The translations under genes were made by a program, and so were the position numbers. Below, piece by piece: positions 53,953 through 63,664 of a stretch of DNA of 64,000 nt. The notes below the pieces were generated by a model. The model ran no database searches and was not told the DNA's origin. It saw only the letters and a program-made list of their open reading frames with translations. The stretch is from positions 560,179 through 624,178 of the forward strand of contig NZ_RZMY01000006.1 in assembly GCF_003992615.1 (NCBI RefSeq), given 5' to 3'. The stretch's first letter is position 1. Each line of letters begins with the position of its first letter. This DNA comes from Flagellimonas beolgyonensis. Its GTDB lineage: Bacteria; Bacteroidota; Bacteroidia; Flavobacteriales; Flavobacteriaceae.

Positions 53953-56403
53953 ATGGCCCGATATTTTAGCATTTTTCTATTATTTATCTCCTTTACCCTT
54001 ACTGCACAACAAATCAAATCCCCATCGGAATTTTTGGGATACGAGCTCGGAACTGAATTTACCCGACATCATGAAGTTGTGGATTATTATGAATATTTGG
54101 CGGAAATGGCGCCCGATCGTGTAAAGCTTACCGTGTATGGCCAGACCAACGAACGTAGGCCCCTACTTTTGGCCTATGTGTCCTCCCCGGAAAATATAGC
54201 CAACTTGGAATCCATTCGCCAAGAGCACCTAAAAGATACCGAAGGAACAGGAAATCTTTCCAAAGCCATAGTTTGGCTAAGTTATAATGTGCACGGGAAC
54301 GAAAGTGTTTCCACGGAAGCATCCATGCAGACCATTTATGAATTGTTGACCAACAAAAGTGCCTACTTGGAGAATACCGTGGTAATTATGGATCCCTGCA
54401 TCAACCCAGATGGAAGGGATAGATACAGCAACTGGTACAATCAATATAAAAATACGCCCAACCAGGTGGACCCGAACAGCAAGGAGCACCATGAAGGTTG
54501 GTGGAGCGGTCGAAGCAATCACTATATGTTCGATTTAAATCGCGATTGGGCCTGGTTGACACAGAAGGAAAGCCAACAGAGGCTTAAAGTCTATAATGAA
54601 TGGTTGCCCCACGTTCATGTCGATTTTCATGAACAGGGCGTGAACAATCCGTATTATTTTGCCCCTGCTGCCGAACCATACCACGAAGTGATCACGGATT
54701 TCCAAAGAGAATTCCAGGTAACCCTGGGCCGTAACCATGCCAAATATTTTGATGCCAACGGCTGGTTTTACTTTACCAAAGAGGTTTTTGACCTGTTCTA
54801 CCCCAGTTATGGGGACACCTATCCTGTTTATAATGGTGCTATTGGTATGACCTATGAACAAGGTGGGAGCGGAAGAGCCGGATTGGGCATCATTACGGCC
54901 ATAGGCGATACACTTACCCTGAAGGACCGTATTGCCCATCATTTTACCACGGGCTTGTCCACAGTGGAAGTATCTTCCCAAAACGCAACTCGCTTGAACG
55001 AGGAGTTCCGCAAATTTTATAAGAACCAGAATTTTAAATATAAAAGTTATGTCCTGAAGGGGGATGCAGATAAATTGAACGCGCTCAAATCCCTATTGGC
55101 AAAACATAAAATTACATACGGGGATCTATCCAATGGCACCTATAAAGGACACCATTATGCCACGGGTTCCAATGGAAGCATGTCACTGAACAACAATGGA
55201 ATGGTGGTTTCCACCAATCAACCGAAAGGCACTTTGGTTCAAGTACTTTTTGAACCCAACGCAAAGCTTTCCGATTCATTGACCTATGATATTACAGCTT
55301 GGTCCCTACCCTACGCCTATGGCCTCGATGCCATCGCAACCACTTCTTTGGTAACAGCCCAAGCCAGCCAAAGTGATGCAAAAACGACCAACATCGATAA
55401 GGGGAGTTATGCGTACTTGACCGATTGGAACAGTATGGAAGATGCCCGATTTTTGGCAGCCTTGCTCAAAGAAGGCATTCGTGTGCGCAAAGCGGACCGT
55501 CCCTTTGTCATAGATGGCAACTCCTTTGATCGCGGCACATTGATCATCACCAAAGGAGACAATGAACATAAATCGAACTTTGTGGACATGCTGCAATCCA
55601 CTGCAAATACCTTCCAAAAAGAAATTACCCCGGTAAGTACTGGATTTGTGGATTCAGGAAAAGATTTTGGCTCTTCCTATGTTCAAATGATCGAGAAGCC
55701 AAAAGTGGCCGTACTGTCCGGTGAACCGACATCAACCCTTCGTTTTGGCGAAATATGGCATTTCTTTGAACAGCAACTGCATTACCCATTAACGGTAATT
55801 GACAGTGAGTATGCCAACCGAGTAGATTTGGATGAATACAATATTCTGGTATTACCCGATGGGTATTATGGCAATCATTTTAATGAGGACCAACTGTCCG
55901 AGTTAAAGGACTGGGTTCGAAATGGCGGCAAACTAATAGCCATGGGAGGTGCAATTGATGCAATTGATGGAGAAAAAGGATTTGGGATCCAAAAGAAAAA
56001 ATTGGAAAACGATGAAGAAGAAGACATCGAACCAAAACCCTATGAAGATTGGGAAAGGGAACGCATCAAAAGTGCTATAACCGGAGCCATTTTCAAAACC
56101 AAGGTAGACAACACCAATCCATTGGCTTACGGTTACGGGCAAAACTACTTCACTTTAAAATTGGGAAGCCGGGGCTATGATTATCTCAAAGGAGGCAATG
56201 CAGTTTACTTAGAGAAAAATGCGAAACCGTTTTCTGGTTTTGCCGGAAGTGAAGCCCAAAAACAAATTTCGGAATCCCTTATTTTCGGAACCGAAAATGT
56301 GGGACGTGGACAGGTCATTTACATGGTCGACAATCCATTGTTCAGGGGCTTTTGGGAAAACGGCAAATTGTTTTTCGCCAATGCGTTGTTCATGGTGGAA
56401 TAA
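53953..56403 (+). CDS. Secreted M14 zinc carboxypeptidase family protein
   Basis: The 816-residue product has a signal peptide ending near LTAQ (16-19) and an M14 peptidase domain to about 330. Zinc ligands are H114 and E117 (VHGNES) and H226 (VDFHEQG); the catalytic glutamate is E302 (MTYEQGG). A long C-terminal part (about 350-816) has beta-rich and Rossmann-like stretches (VLPDGYYG, GGKLIAMGGAID) found in large Bacteroidota M14 proteins. It probably trims extracellular peptides. The shorter start was chosen because a promoter box lies between the two ATGs and the signal peptide begins at MARYFSIF. Confidence 0.9.
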   Translation: MARYFSIFLLFISFTLTAQQIKSPSEFLGYELGTEFTRHHEVVDYYEYLAEMAPDRVKLTVYGQTNERRPLLLAYVSSPENIANLESIRQEHLKDTEGTGNLSKAIVWLSYNVHGNESVSTEASMQTIYELLTNKSAYLENTVVIMDPCINPDGRDRYSNWYNQYKNTPNQVDPNSKEHHEGWWSGRSNHYMFDLNRDWAWLTQKESQQRLKVYNEWLPHVHVDFHEQGVNNPYYFAPAAEPYHEVITDFQREFQVTLGRNHAKYFDANGWFYFTKEVFDLFYPSYGDTYPVYNGAIGMTYEQGGSGRAGLGIITAIGDTLTLKDRIAHHFTTGLSTVEVSSQNATRLNEEFRKFYKNQNFKYKSYVLKGDADKLNALKSLLAKHKITYGDLSNGTYKGHHYATGSNGSMSLNNNGMVVSTNQPKGTLVQVLFEPNAKLSDSLTYDITAWSLPYAYGLDAIATTSLVTAQASQSDAKTTNIDKGSYAYLTDWNSMEDARFLAALLKEGIRVRKADRPFVIDGNSFDRGTLIITKGDNEHKSNFVDMLQSTANTFQKEITPVSTGFVDSGKDFGSSYVQMIEKPKVAVLSGEPTSTLRFGEIWHFFEQQLHYPLTVIDSEYANRVDLDEYNILVLPDGYYGNHFNEDQLSELKDWVRNGGKLIAMGGAIDAIDGEKGFGIQKKKLENDEEEDIEPKPYEDWERERIKSAITGAIFKTKVDNTNPLAYGYGQNYFTLKLGSRGYDYLKGGNAVYLEKNAKPFSGFAGSEAQKQISESLIFGTENVGRGQVIYMVDNPLFRGFWENGKLFFANALFMVE

Positions 56404-56517
56404 GCTTGTTTTATATTGATTTATAATATTTTAGCTGATTGATTTAAAATAGGAACAATCAAAAGGCCAAATCTAAAATTTCGTATCTTTAATAGCACTT
56501 TTGAAAAAAAATACGCT

Positions 56518-57834
56518 ATGCAATTCGATACACAATCTTTAAGCAAGAGGCAAACTTTCCTCTTTACCATTTTTGCTGTTTTGGCACTGATGATTTTTAC
56601 CCCCGTTAAAACCTACGCATTTCAAGATGCTCAGGCTGGAACAGAGTTCAATGAGTACAGTGGTGAAGTGGTGGATGGCTCCACCAACAAATCATTGGTA
56701 TTCGCCACGCTTACCATTGAGGGTACCAACATCAGCACCATTACCAACACGGAAGGGAATTTCTCGATCAAAGTACCCAAGGAAATGACCGATGGAAATA
56801 TCATCGTTTCTTTTTTGGGCTACAAGACCAAATCGGTGGCCATTTCAACCTTAGAGCGCGAGAAAAACAAAATTGAACTTGAAGTTTCGGTTACCCAACT
56901 TTCCGAAATAAACATCAATGCACCAAAGGATGCCAAGGCATTGGTAAAGGAAACCATAAACCGAAGGGACGAAAATTATTTTTCCGACCCGACCTTAATG
57001 ACCGCCTTCTACCGTGAGACCATTAAAAAAAGGAGACGGAACGTATCCCTTTCCGAAGCGGTGGTCAATATTTACAAAGCGCCCTATAAAGCTTCCAAGG
57101 ACGATGCCGTTGAACTGTACAAAGCCAGAAAAAGTACGGATTACAACAAATTGGATACCGTGGCGCTCAAGCTTCAGGGAGGACCGTACAATACGCTTTA
57201 TGTGGATATCATGAAATATCCTGAATATATTTTTTCCAATGAATCGATCAATGATTACAAGTTCACTTTTGATCGTTCCACTCGGATAAACGACCGTTTG
57301 ATCTACGTCATCAAATTCGACCAACACAAGGAAATTCTGGAGCCATTATATCGTGGGGAGCTTTATATCGATGTAGAGAACAAGATTTTGACCAGTGCCA
57401 TTTTTTCTCTGAACATTACCGATAAGGAATTGGCCGCCAAACTTTTTGTTAGAAAAAAACCAGCCAAGGTGGATGTTTGGCCCGAGGAAGTCTCTTATCG
57501 GGTGGATTACCGGGAAAAGGATGGCAAGTGGTTCTACGGATACAGCAGCGTAAGCATGGAATTTAAGGTGGATTGGGCCGACAAATGGTTCAATTCCGTG
57601 TACAGCACCACAGCGGAAATGGCCATTACCGACTGGGAGACCAATTTGGGTGGCGAATTACCAAAGAGTAGGGAACGAATCAAAAAATCAATCATCCTGA
57701 ACGATGAGGCCTCAGGGTTTTCCGATCCCGATTTTTGGGGGGAATACAACATTATAGAACCCGAAAAATCGATTGAGTCTGCCATTCGAAAAATTCAAAG
57801 GCAACTTCGTCGCGAAGAGCGGAACAGTGACTGA
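56518..57834 (+). CDS. Secreted protein with N-terminal carboxypeptidase-like regulatory domain
   Basis: The 438-residue product has a hydrophobic signal helix (about 14-35), a CarboxypepD_reg-like beta-sandwich (about 46-125: YSGEVVDGSTNKSLVFATL, FSIKVP) and a domain of about 290 residues with ETINRRDENYF, TAFYRETIKKRR and YRGELYIDVENK, common in Bacteroidota but without known function. It is probably periplasmic. It lies between two peptidase genes on the same strand with 114- and 70-base gaps, so it may have its own promoter (weak TATCTTTA near 56483). Confidence 0.85.
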   Translation: MQFDTQSLSKRQTFLFTIFAVLALMIFTPVKTYAFQDAQAGTEFNEYSGEVVDGSTNKSLVFATLTIEGTNISTITNTEGNFSIKVPKEMTDGNIIVSFLGYKTKSVAISTLEREKNKIELEVSVTQLSEININAPKDAKALVKETINRRDENYFSDPTLMTAFYRETIKKRRRNVSLSEAVVNIYKAPYKASKDDAVELYKARKSTDYNKLDTVALKLQGGPYNTLYVDIMKYPEYIFSNESINDYKFTFDRSTRINDRLIYVIKFDQHKEILEPLYRGELYIDVENKILTSAIFSLNITDKELAAKLFVRKKPAKVDVWPEEVSYRVDYREKDGKWFYGYSSVSMEFKVDWADKWFNSVYSTTAEMAITDWETNLGGELPKSRERIKKSIILNDEASGFSDPDFWGEYNIIEPEKSIESAIRKIQRQLRREERNSD

Positions 57835-57904
57835 TGACTTCATTTTCCTTTTCGGGAATTTATCTTGATATTTAAGTCCGATTAACACTAAAATGCCCCG
57901 TTGC

Positions 57905-58960
57905 ATGAAAGAAAAAAGAAGGACTTTTATCAAATCAGTGGCTGCCCTTGGTACAGCATCCTTAATTCCAGGAACATCCTTGGCATATACCTTACCATTG
58001 CCCAAGACTCCTTTAATCAAACCAAAACGATTGAAAAAAGGGGACACCATTGGCTTGGTGGCACCGGGCTATGCCATAAAGCCTGAAGTACTGGAAAAGG
58101 CGAAGGAAACACTGCATCAAATGGGCTTCAAGACGTATCACACCGACCGTATTGTTGGCAATTACGGGTATTTCAGCAATACGGATGAGGAACGGGCCAA
58201 GGATGTAAACGAAATGTTCGCCAATCCAAACATCAATGCCATTCTTTGTGCTCGAGGCGGATATGGCTGTACCCGAATTCTCGACCGACTGGACTATGAA
58301 ACTATTGCAGAAAATCCCAAAATACTTATCGGTTTCAGCGACATCACGGCCCTTATACAAGCGCTGTACAAAGCAACCGGATTGGTCTGTTTCCATGGAC
58401 CCGTAGGCAGTACTATCGATGATGCCTACAGCCAGAAATACTTTAAAAAAGTATTGATGAAAGGAAAGGAAAACTTGAAAATCAAGAATGCAAAACTGGC
58501 CGATGCTGCAATGTTGGAAAATACCGAATACGACCGATACACCATAACCTCCGGAGCGTGTATGGGTGAGTTGGTCGGTGGCAGCCTTACCTTGGTAAAT
58601 GCATTGGTAGGCACTCCCCACGAAATTGATTTTACCGATAAATTGGTTTTTTTGGAAGATGTGGAAGAAGCACCCTACCGTATTGATCGTATGTTGACCC
58701 AATTGATAGAGGGACCCACCTTTAAAAAGGCAAAAGGCATTTTGTTCGGGGTATGCAAGGGATGCGACCGAGAGAAAAAACCAAGCAATTTCACCTTAAA
58801 AGAGGTCATCATGGATCGCATAGCCCCATTGGGCATACCCGCTGCCTATGGACTAAGCTTTGGGCATGTTCCCAACAATTTCACCTTACCCGTGGGAATC
58901 CAAGCCATATTCAATGCCGACAAATTGACCTTGGAACTCTTGGAGCCAGCTGTAAGCTAG
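57905..58960 (+). CDS. Tat-exported S66 LD-carboxypeptidase family protein
   Basis: The 351-residue product has a twin-arginine signal (KRRTFIKSVAALG) and an S66 peptidase domain: nucleophile Ser145 in GFSDITAL, FHGPVGS, ACMGELVGGSL, LEDVEEAPYRIDR and a late histidine in SFGHVPNN. S66 enzymes trim the L,D bond of wall tetrapeptides (LdcA) or inactivate microcin C (MccF). Export suits wall-peptide turnover. An in-frame ATG at 57893 would add MPRC; the shorter start gives a typical Tat peptide. The convergent rocD ends 3 bases away. Confidence 0.9.
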   Translation: MKEKRRTFIKSVAALGTASLIPGTSLAYTLPLPKTPLIKPKRLKKGDTIGLVAPGYAIKPEVLEKAKETLHQMGFKTYHTDRIVGNYGYFSNTDEERAKDVNEMFANPNINAILCARGGYGCTRILDRLDYETIAENPKILIGFSDITALIQALYKATGLVCFHGPVGSTIDDAYSQKYFKKVLMKGKENLKIKNAKLADAAMLENTEYDRYTITSGACMGELVGGSLTLVNALVGTPHEIDFTDKLVFLEDVEEAPYRIDRMLTQLIEGPTFKKAKGILFGVCKGCDREKKPSNFTLKEVIMDRIAPLGIPAAYGLSFGHVPNNFTLPVGIQAIFNADKLTLELLEPAVS

Positions 58961-58963
58961 ATT

Positions 58964-60244
58964 TTATCTTTCAAATTCCCGAAGGGTGTTGATAATGATG
59001 CCCACACAATCCATCAATTGTTCACGGGTCATCACCAAAGGCGGGGCGAATCGAATGATGTTGCCATGGGTCGGTTTGGCCAATAGTCCATTTTCCTTCA
59101 GTGCCATGCAAATATCCCATGCCGTGGAACTGTCTTCTGTATCGTTGATCACAATGGCATTGAGCAAACCTCTCCCCCTAACTTTCTCGACTAGATCACA
59201 TGTCGGAATAAATTTGTTCAATTCTTCCCGAAACAGATTCCCCAAGACATCCGCATTTTCAGCCAATTTCTCTTCTTGAACCACCTCGAGGGCGGCAATG
59301 GCCACTGCTGCTGCAACAGGATTCCCTCCAAACGTACTACCATGGCTACCTGGCGTAATTACCTCCATGATCTCATCGTTAGCCAATACTGCGGATACTG
59401 GGTAAACACCTCCGGAGAGAGCCTTCCCCAGAATCAGGATATCGGGTTTTACTTCTGGCGTACCACTACAATTTTTATTTTCACAAGAGCAGTTACCACA
59501 TGTGGCCAACAATCTACCTGTTCTAGCAATACCGGTCTGTACTTCATCGGCAATAAAAAGTACATTGTATTTTTCGCATAGTGCTTTCGCTTTCTTCAAA
59601 TAGCCTTCCGATGGCACATAAACCCCAGCTTCGCCCTGAATGGGCTCCACCAAAAAGCCGGCTACATTGGGATTGCTTTGCAAGGCGTTCTCCAAAGCCA
59701 CCAAATTATCATATTCAATCTTGATGAAACCTTCAGTATAGGGCCCATAATCTTCACGAGCCACGGGATCGTTGGAAAACGATATGATGGTCGTGGTTCG
59801 CCCATGAAAATTGTTCTCGCAAACAATCACTTGGGCCTGATTTTCTGGAATTCCCTTTTTTTGGTAGGCCCATCTCCTGCATATTTTCAAAGCGGTCTCC
59901 ACGGCTTCCGCACCGGTATTCATGGGCAACAACTTGTCAAAACCAAAGGTTGATGTCGCAAATTGCTCGTACTTGCCCAACATGTCGTTGTAAAAAGCCC
60001 TCGACGTTAAGGTCAAGGTCTTGGCCTGGTCCATCATCGCCCCAATGATCTTGGGGTGGCAATGCCCTTGGTTTACCGCGGAATAGGCCGAAAGGAAATC
60101 ATAGTATTTTTTACCTTCCACATCCCAAACATATACGCCTTCACCCCTACTCAGTACTACGGGAAGCGGATGGTAGTTGTGGGCTCCAAATTTGTTTTCC
60201 AGATCTATCGCTTGCTGCGATGTTAAATGCTCTAAAACAGCCAT
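58964..60244 (-). CDS. rocD: Ornithine--oxo-acid transaminase
   Basis: The 426-residue class III aminotransferase converts ornithine and 2-oxoglutarate to glutamate semialdehyde and glutamate. PLP lysine is K274 ([10 protein letters not shown]) and the PLP aspartate is in [10 protein letters not shown]. An inserted segment after RTGRLLA carries four cysteines, C249, C252, C254 and C259 ([11 protein letters not shown]), a possible metal site absent from most homologues outside Bacteroidota. The start MAVLEHL was preferred over an upstream ATG nine codons earlier. The leader may be about 100 bases, because the nearest TAATTTG-like box is that far upstream. Confidence 0.94.
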   Translation of the reverse strand: MAVLEHLTSQQAIDLENKFGAHNYHPLPVVLSRGEGVYVWDVEGKKYYDFLSAYSAVNQGHCHPKIIGAMMDQAKTLTLTSRAFYNDMLGKYEQFATSTFGFDKLLPMNTGAEAVETALKICRRWAYQKKGIPENQAQVIVCENNFHGRTTTIISFSNDPVAREDYGPYTEGFIKIEYDNLVALENALQSNPNVAGFLVEPIQGEAGVYVPSEGYLKKAKALCEKYNVLFIADEVQTGIARTGRLLATCGNCSCENKNCSGTPEVKPDILILGKALSGGVYPVSAVLANDEIMEVITPGSHGSTFGGNPVAAAVAIAALEVVQEEKLAENADVLGNLFREELNKFIPTCDLVEKVRGRGLLNAIVINDTEDSSTAWDICMALKENGLLAKPTHGNIIRFAPPLVMTREQLMDCVGIIINTLREFER

Positions 60245-60464
60245 TTCAATAATTTTAAATTTATAAAACAACCATTCCTACAGTACCTTTATTCTTTCGA
60301 AGTCTCGAAAAAGCAGCGTGGGAGAGAAATCATCCCTGAAGAGCCTGCAAATTACAAATAATTGTGGAAAAGCATAGCTTGGAAATATGGATTGCCCACA
60401 TTATTCAATTGTTGGTTTAAGGGCAATTTAAGAACCATCCCCATGCCAAATTCCAAAAAGAAGT

Positions 60465-60472
60465 TACTTTTG
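60465..60472 (+). promoter_or_regulatory. -7 box TACTTTTG of rlmD
   Basis: This is an exact TAnnTTTG match ending 4 bases before the ATG (CGCC between them), implying a leaderless message. No TTTG is found at the -33 distance. Confidence 0.5.
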
Positions 60473-60476
60473 CGCC

Positions 60477-61889
60477 ATGCGTAGAAAGAACAAGCGACAA
60501 ACGTTTGAAAACGTTCAGGTAATCGATGCCGGCGCTAAGGGTAAAACGGTGGGTAAGGCCCCTGATGGCAGGGTCATTTTCCTTTCCAATGCCGTTCCCG
60601 GCGATGTGGTAGATGTTATGACCACGAAAAAAAGAAAGGCCTATTTTGAAGGTGTGGCCACCCATTTCCACGAACTATCGGAAAAGCGAACAGAGCCAGT
60701 TTGTCAGCATTTTGGCGTTTGCGGCGGCTGTAAATGGCAACACATGGGCTATGAACACCAACTTTTCTTTAAGCAAAAGGAGGTGGAAAACAATCTTAAA
60801 CGCATAGGACACCTCGATTTACCAAAAATAAGTCCGATCCTGGGATCTAAAAAGCAATATTTCTACCGCAACAAAATGGAATTCTCCTTTTCCAACAGTA
60901 GGTGGCTGACGCAGAAAGAAATTGCCTCACAAACGGATTTTGAGGACCGGAATGCCCTTGGTTTCCATATTCCCGGAATGTGGGACAAAATCCTGGACAT
61001 AAAAAAATGCCATTTACAAGAAGACCCTTCCAATGCCATACGTTTGGAGGTAAAACAATTCGCCACAGCAAACAAGCTCGCCTTTTTTGACCCAAGAAAA
61101 CAGGAAGGATTGTTGCGTACCTTAATGATTCGCACTGCATCCACAGGGGAAATCATGGTGCTTCTTCAATTTTTTGAGGACAACAAAACGGAAAAGGAAA
61201 TGGTATTGAACCACTTGAAAGAAAAGTTTCCTCAAATTACGGCTCTTCTTTATGTGATTAATAGCAAACCCAACGATACGATCTATGATCAAGAAGTAAT
61301 CTGTTATGCAGGACGCGACCACATTTTTGAGGAAATGGAGGGACTGCAGTTTAAAATCAACGCTAAATCCTTTTATCAGACCAATTCCGAACAAGCCATT
61401 GAGTTGTACAATGTAACTCGTGAGTTTGCAAATCTTAGTGGTGATGAACTAGTTTATGACCTTTATACCGGAACAGGGACCATTGCCCAATTCATCGCCA
61501 AGAACGCCAAAAAAGTAATCGGCGTGGAATCGGTACCGGAAGCCATAGCCGATGCCAAGGCCAATGCCGAACACAACCATATTTCCAACGTGGAATTTTT
61601 TGTCGGCGACATGAAAAATGTCTTCAATGACGAATTCATTGCACAACATGGGCAACCCGATGTGATCATTACCGACCCGCCTCGGGATGGGATGCACAAA
61701 CAAGTAGTGGAACAACTGCTGCAAGTGGCACCGCCGAAAATTGTATATGTAAGTTGCAACAGTGCAACCCAAGCCAGGGACCTATCCCTGATGAAGGAAA
61801 TGTACAAGGTGACCAAGGTACAGCCCGTTGATATGTTTCCACAGACACACCACGTTGAAAATGTTGTACTTTTGGAAAAAAGGGTATAA
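60477..61889 (+). CDS. rlmD: 23S rRNA (uracil-C5)-methyltransferase, RlmD/RumA family
   Basis: The 470-residue enzyme has a TRAM domain (about 1-65), a 4Fe-4S cluster site (C76, C82, C85 and C178), a central domain and a SAM-binding methyltransferase domain with YDLYTGTGTIAQF and TDPPRDGM; the catalytic cysteine is C427 in VYVSCNSATQ. It methylates U1939 and/or U747 of 23S rRNA; Bacteroidota often have one enzyme for this. It is followed by DUF6452 and DUF6048 genes, a run conserved in Flavobacteriia. Confidence 0.94.
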   Translation: MRRKNKRQTFENVQVIDAGAKGKTVGKAPDGRVIFLSNAVPGDVVDVMTTKKRKAYFEGVATHFHELSEKRTEPVCQHFGVCGGCKWQHMGYEHQLFFKQKEVENNLKRIGHLDLPKISPILGSKKQYFYRNKMEFSFSNSRWLTQKEIASQTDFEDRNALGFHIPGMWDKILDIKKCHLQEDPSNAIRLEVKQFATANKLAFFDPRKQEGLLRTLMIRTASTGEIMVLLQFFEDNKTEKEMVLNHLKEKFPQITALLYVINSKPNDTIYDQEVICYAGRDHIFEEMEGLQFKINAKSFYQTNSEQAIELYNVTREFANLSGDELVYDLYTGTGTIAQFIAKNAKKVIGVESVPEAIADAKANAEHNHISNVEFFVGDMKNVFNDEFIAQHGQPDVIITDPPRDGMHKQVVEQLLQVAPPKIVYVSCNSATQARDLSLMKEMYKVTKVQPVDMFPQTHHVENVVLLEKRV

Positions 61890-61914
61890 TCAAAATTAAA
61901 AGCATCGCCCCTGC

Positions 61915-62427
61915 ATGAAGAAACTGATTCCCGTTTTATTATTATCGATCCTACTTGTTTATTTTTCCTCCTGCGAAAAGGATGATATCTGTGTTGATGG
62001 GGACACCCCGAATTTGGTCATTGGTTTTTTTGATAGTGCAGATACCAGCTTGGCCAAGGTCGTACCCTCTTTGCGGATCAAGGAAATTCAATTGGATACC
62101 GTGATCAACACCATTACCGACCGCTCCAGTAATTTGGACTCGATCGGTGTTCCGTTACGAACGAATACAGCCAGCACCTCTTTTGCTTTCATAACCGATT
62201 CTGCCGATGATGCCGATACCGGGTTGGAAACAGGGAATATTGATACACTGACCATTACATATACCCCTAGAGAAGCATTTATATCCAGGGCATGTGGGTT
62301 TGTGATGAATTTTGATGATCTGGGCATCATTCTGCCCGAAAGTGCCAATAATTGGATCCAGGATATATCCATAGTTCAGGAATCCATAGAAAACTCAAAC
62401 ACCATCCATGTCAAAATATTTTTCTAG
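61915..62427 (+). CDS. DUF6452 family lipoprotein
   Basis: The 170-residue product has a lipoprotein signal (LLVYFSSC, Cys20) followed by EKDD, resembling the K-(D/E)2-type surface-export signal described in Flavobacteriia. The remainder is a beta-rich domain with two cysteines (CVDG near 26 and RACGF near 126) that could form a disulfide. Function is unknown. It starts 25 bases after rlmD and overlaps the DUF6048 gene by 20 bases. Confidence 0.87.
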   Translation: MKKLIPVLLLSILLVYFSSCEKDDICVDGDTPNLVIGFFDSADTSLAKVVPSLRIKEIQLDTVINTITDRSSNLDSIGVPLRTNTASTSFAFITDSADDADTGLETGNIDTLTITYTPREAFISRACGFVMNFDDLGIILPESANNWIQDISIVQESIENSNTIHVKIFF

Positions 62428-63163
62428 ACTGATTTTCCTCTTTTTACCGATCATGGCCATTTGCCAAAATGAACCCATTGATCTACAGCCAAAGGACACG
62501 GTGAAGTATACGGACAAGTATGGTATTCGCGTGGGTGTCGATATCAGTAAGTTGGTTTTGACCTTTGTGGATGAGGACTATACTGGTCTCGAATTGGTTG
62601 GGGATTATCGCTTGACCAATAAAATGTATCTGGCAGCAGAAATAGGTAATGAAACCAAGGCCCAACGTGAAAATCTAAACAATACCCTGCTCTACGATTT
62701 TGAGACGACCGGAAGTTACATAAAGGCCGGTGTGGATTTGAACACCTACCAGAATTGGTTTGGCATGAACAATTTGATCACCATAGGTGGCCGGTATGCT
62801 GTTTCCAGTTTTAACCATACCTTAAATGATTATTCCATATTTGATAGTAATCGGTTGTACAGCGACGACTTTTTACCCGGTGCCCAACCTGGGCAAAAGT
62901 TTGAAGGTCTCAATGCATCTTGGTTGGAATTTGTTTTGGGCGTAAAAGCCGAGTTGTTTGCCAATATTTTTGTGGGCATGAGTGCCCGACTCGGATTTTT
63001 GGTCACGAACAAGGAAGATGATCGATTTAAGAACCTTTGGATCCCCGGTTTTAACAAAGTTACCGATGGCAGTAATTTTGGGGTGAGTTACAACTATTCC
63101 ATTTCCTATTTGATACCGTTGTATAAAAAATCCAAAAAGATCGAACCTGAAAAGCAGGAATAA
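62408..63163 (+). CDS. DUF6048 family outer-membrane beta-barrel protein
   Basis: The 251-residue product has a signal peptide ending near MAICQ (16-20), then barrel-like strands: YGIRVGVDISKLV, YLAAEIGNETKAQ, LGVKAELFANIFVGM and YNYSISYLIPL, ending in a basic tail. It is probably an outer-membrane partner of the overlapping DUF6452 lipoprotein. Function is unknown. Confidence 0.87.
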   Translation: MSKYFSRLIFLFLPIMAICQNEPIDLQPKDTVKYTDKYGIRVGVDISKLVLTFVDEDYTGLELVGDYRLTNKMYLAAEIGNETKAQRENLNNTLLYDFETTGSYIKAGVDLNTYQNWFGMNNLITIGGRYAVSSFNHTLNDYSIFDSNRLYSDDFLPGAQPGQKFEGLNASWLEFVLGVKAELFANIFVGMSARLGFLVTNKEDDRFKNLWIPGFNKVTDGSNFGVSYNYSISYLIPLYKKSKKIEPEKQE

Positions 63164-63164
63164 C

Positions 63165-63515
63165 ATGGGAAACACATTGATCAACTACATTGAGTTTCAG
63201 GCCAACGATCTTGGAGAAATAAAACAGTTCTATTCTGCGGCTTTTGGATGGAACTTTACCGATTATGGGCCAACCTATGTTGCTTTTTCCGATAGTGGCC
63301 TAGAAGGTGGTTTTGCTTTAACGGAACAAGAAATAGTCAATGGCGTGTTGATCGTGCTTTACCACAAAAATCTGGAAGAAATCAAAGAAAAAGTCGTGCA
63401 ATTGGGAGGGGTGTTGACCAAGGACATCTTTTCTTTTCCAGGAGGAAGAAGATTTCATTTCAAAGACCCCTCCGGAAATGAACTTGCCATTTGGTCTGAA
63501 GACCCATCAAACTAA
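63165..63515 (+). CDS. VOC (glyoxalase/bleomycin-resistance fold) family protein
   Basis: The 116-residue protein has one VOC module pair: YIEFQANDLGEIKQFYSAAFGWNF, which is the first beta-alpha-beta unit, and FSFPGGRRFHFKDPSGNELAIW at the end, which supplies a metal-ligand glutamate in GNELAIW. The substrate cannot be predicted. It begins 1 base after the DUF6048 stop and is likely the last gene of that transcript. Confidence 0.9.
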   Translation: MGNTLINYIEFQANDLGEIKQFYSAAFGWNFTDYGPTYVAFSDSGLEGGFALTEQEIVNGVLIVLYHKNLEEIKEKVVQLGGVLTKDIFSFPGGRRFHFKDPSGNELAIWSEDPSN

Positions 63516-63543
63516 AAAAGCCTGCTTAAAACAGGCCTTTTCC
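63514..63543 (+). terminator. Terminator after the VOC gene
   Basis: An A-rich arm plus GCCTG pairs with CAGGC, one C bulged, then TTTT, with a 7-base loop. It overlaps the VOC stop codon and ends the plus-strand run that starts at rlmD. Confidence 0.65.
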
Positions 63544-63664
63544 GTTGCAATTGAATTGAGTTAGTTAGTTTGTGTTTTAAACACTACCCAAAGCTAAACA
63601 TTTAATCGATCTATCCAAATTTGCGGCCCATAAATCTACCTGTCAGAACACACTTGACACCCAT

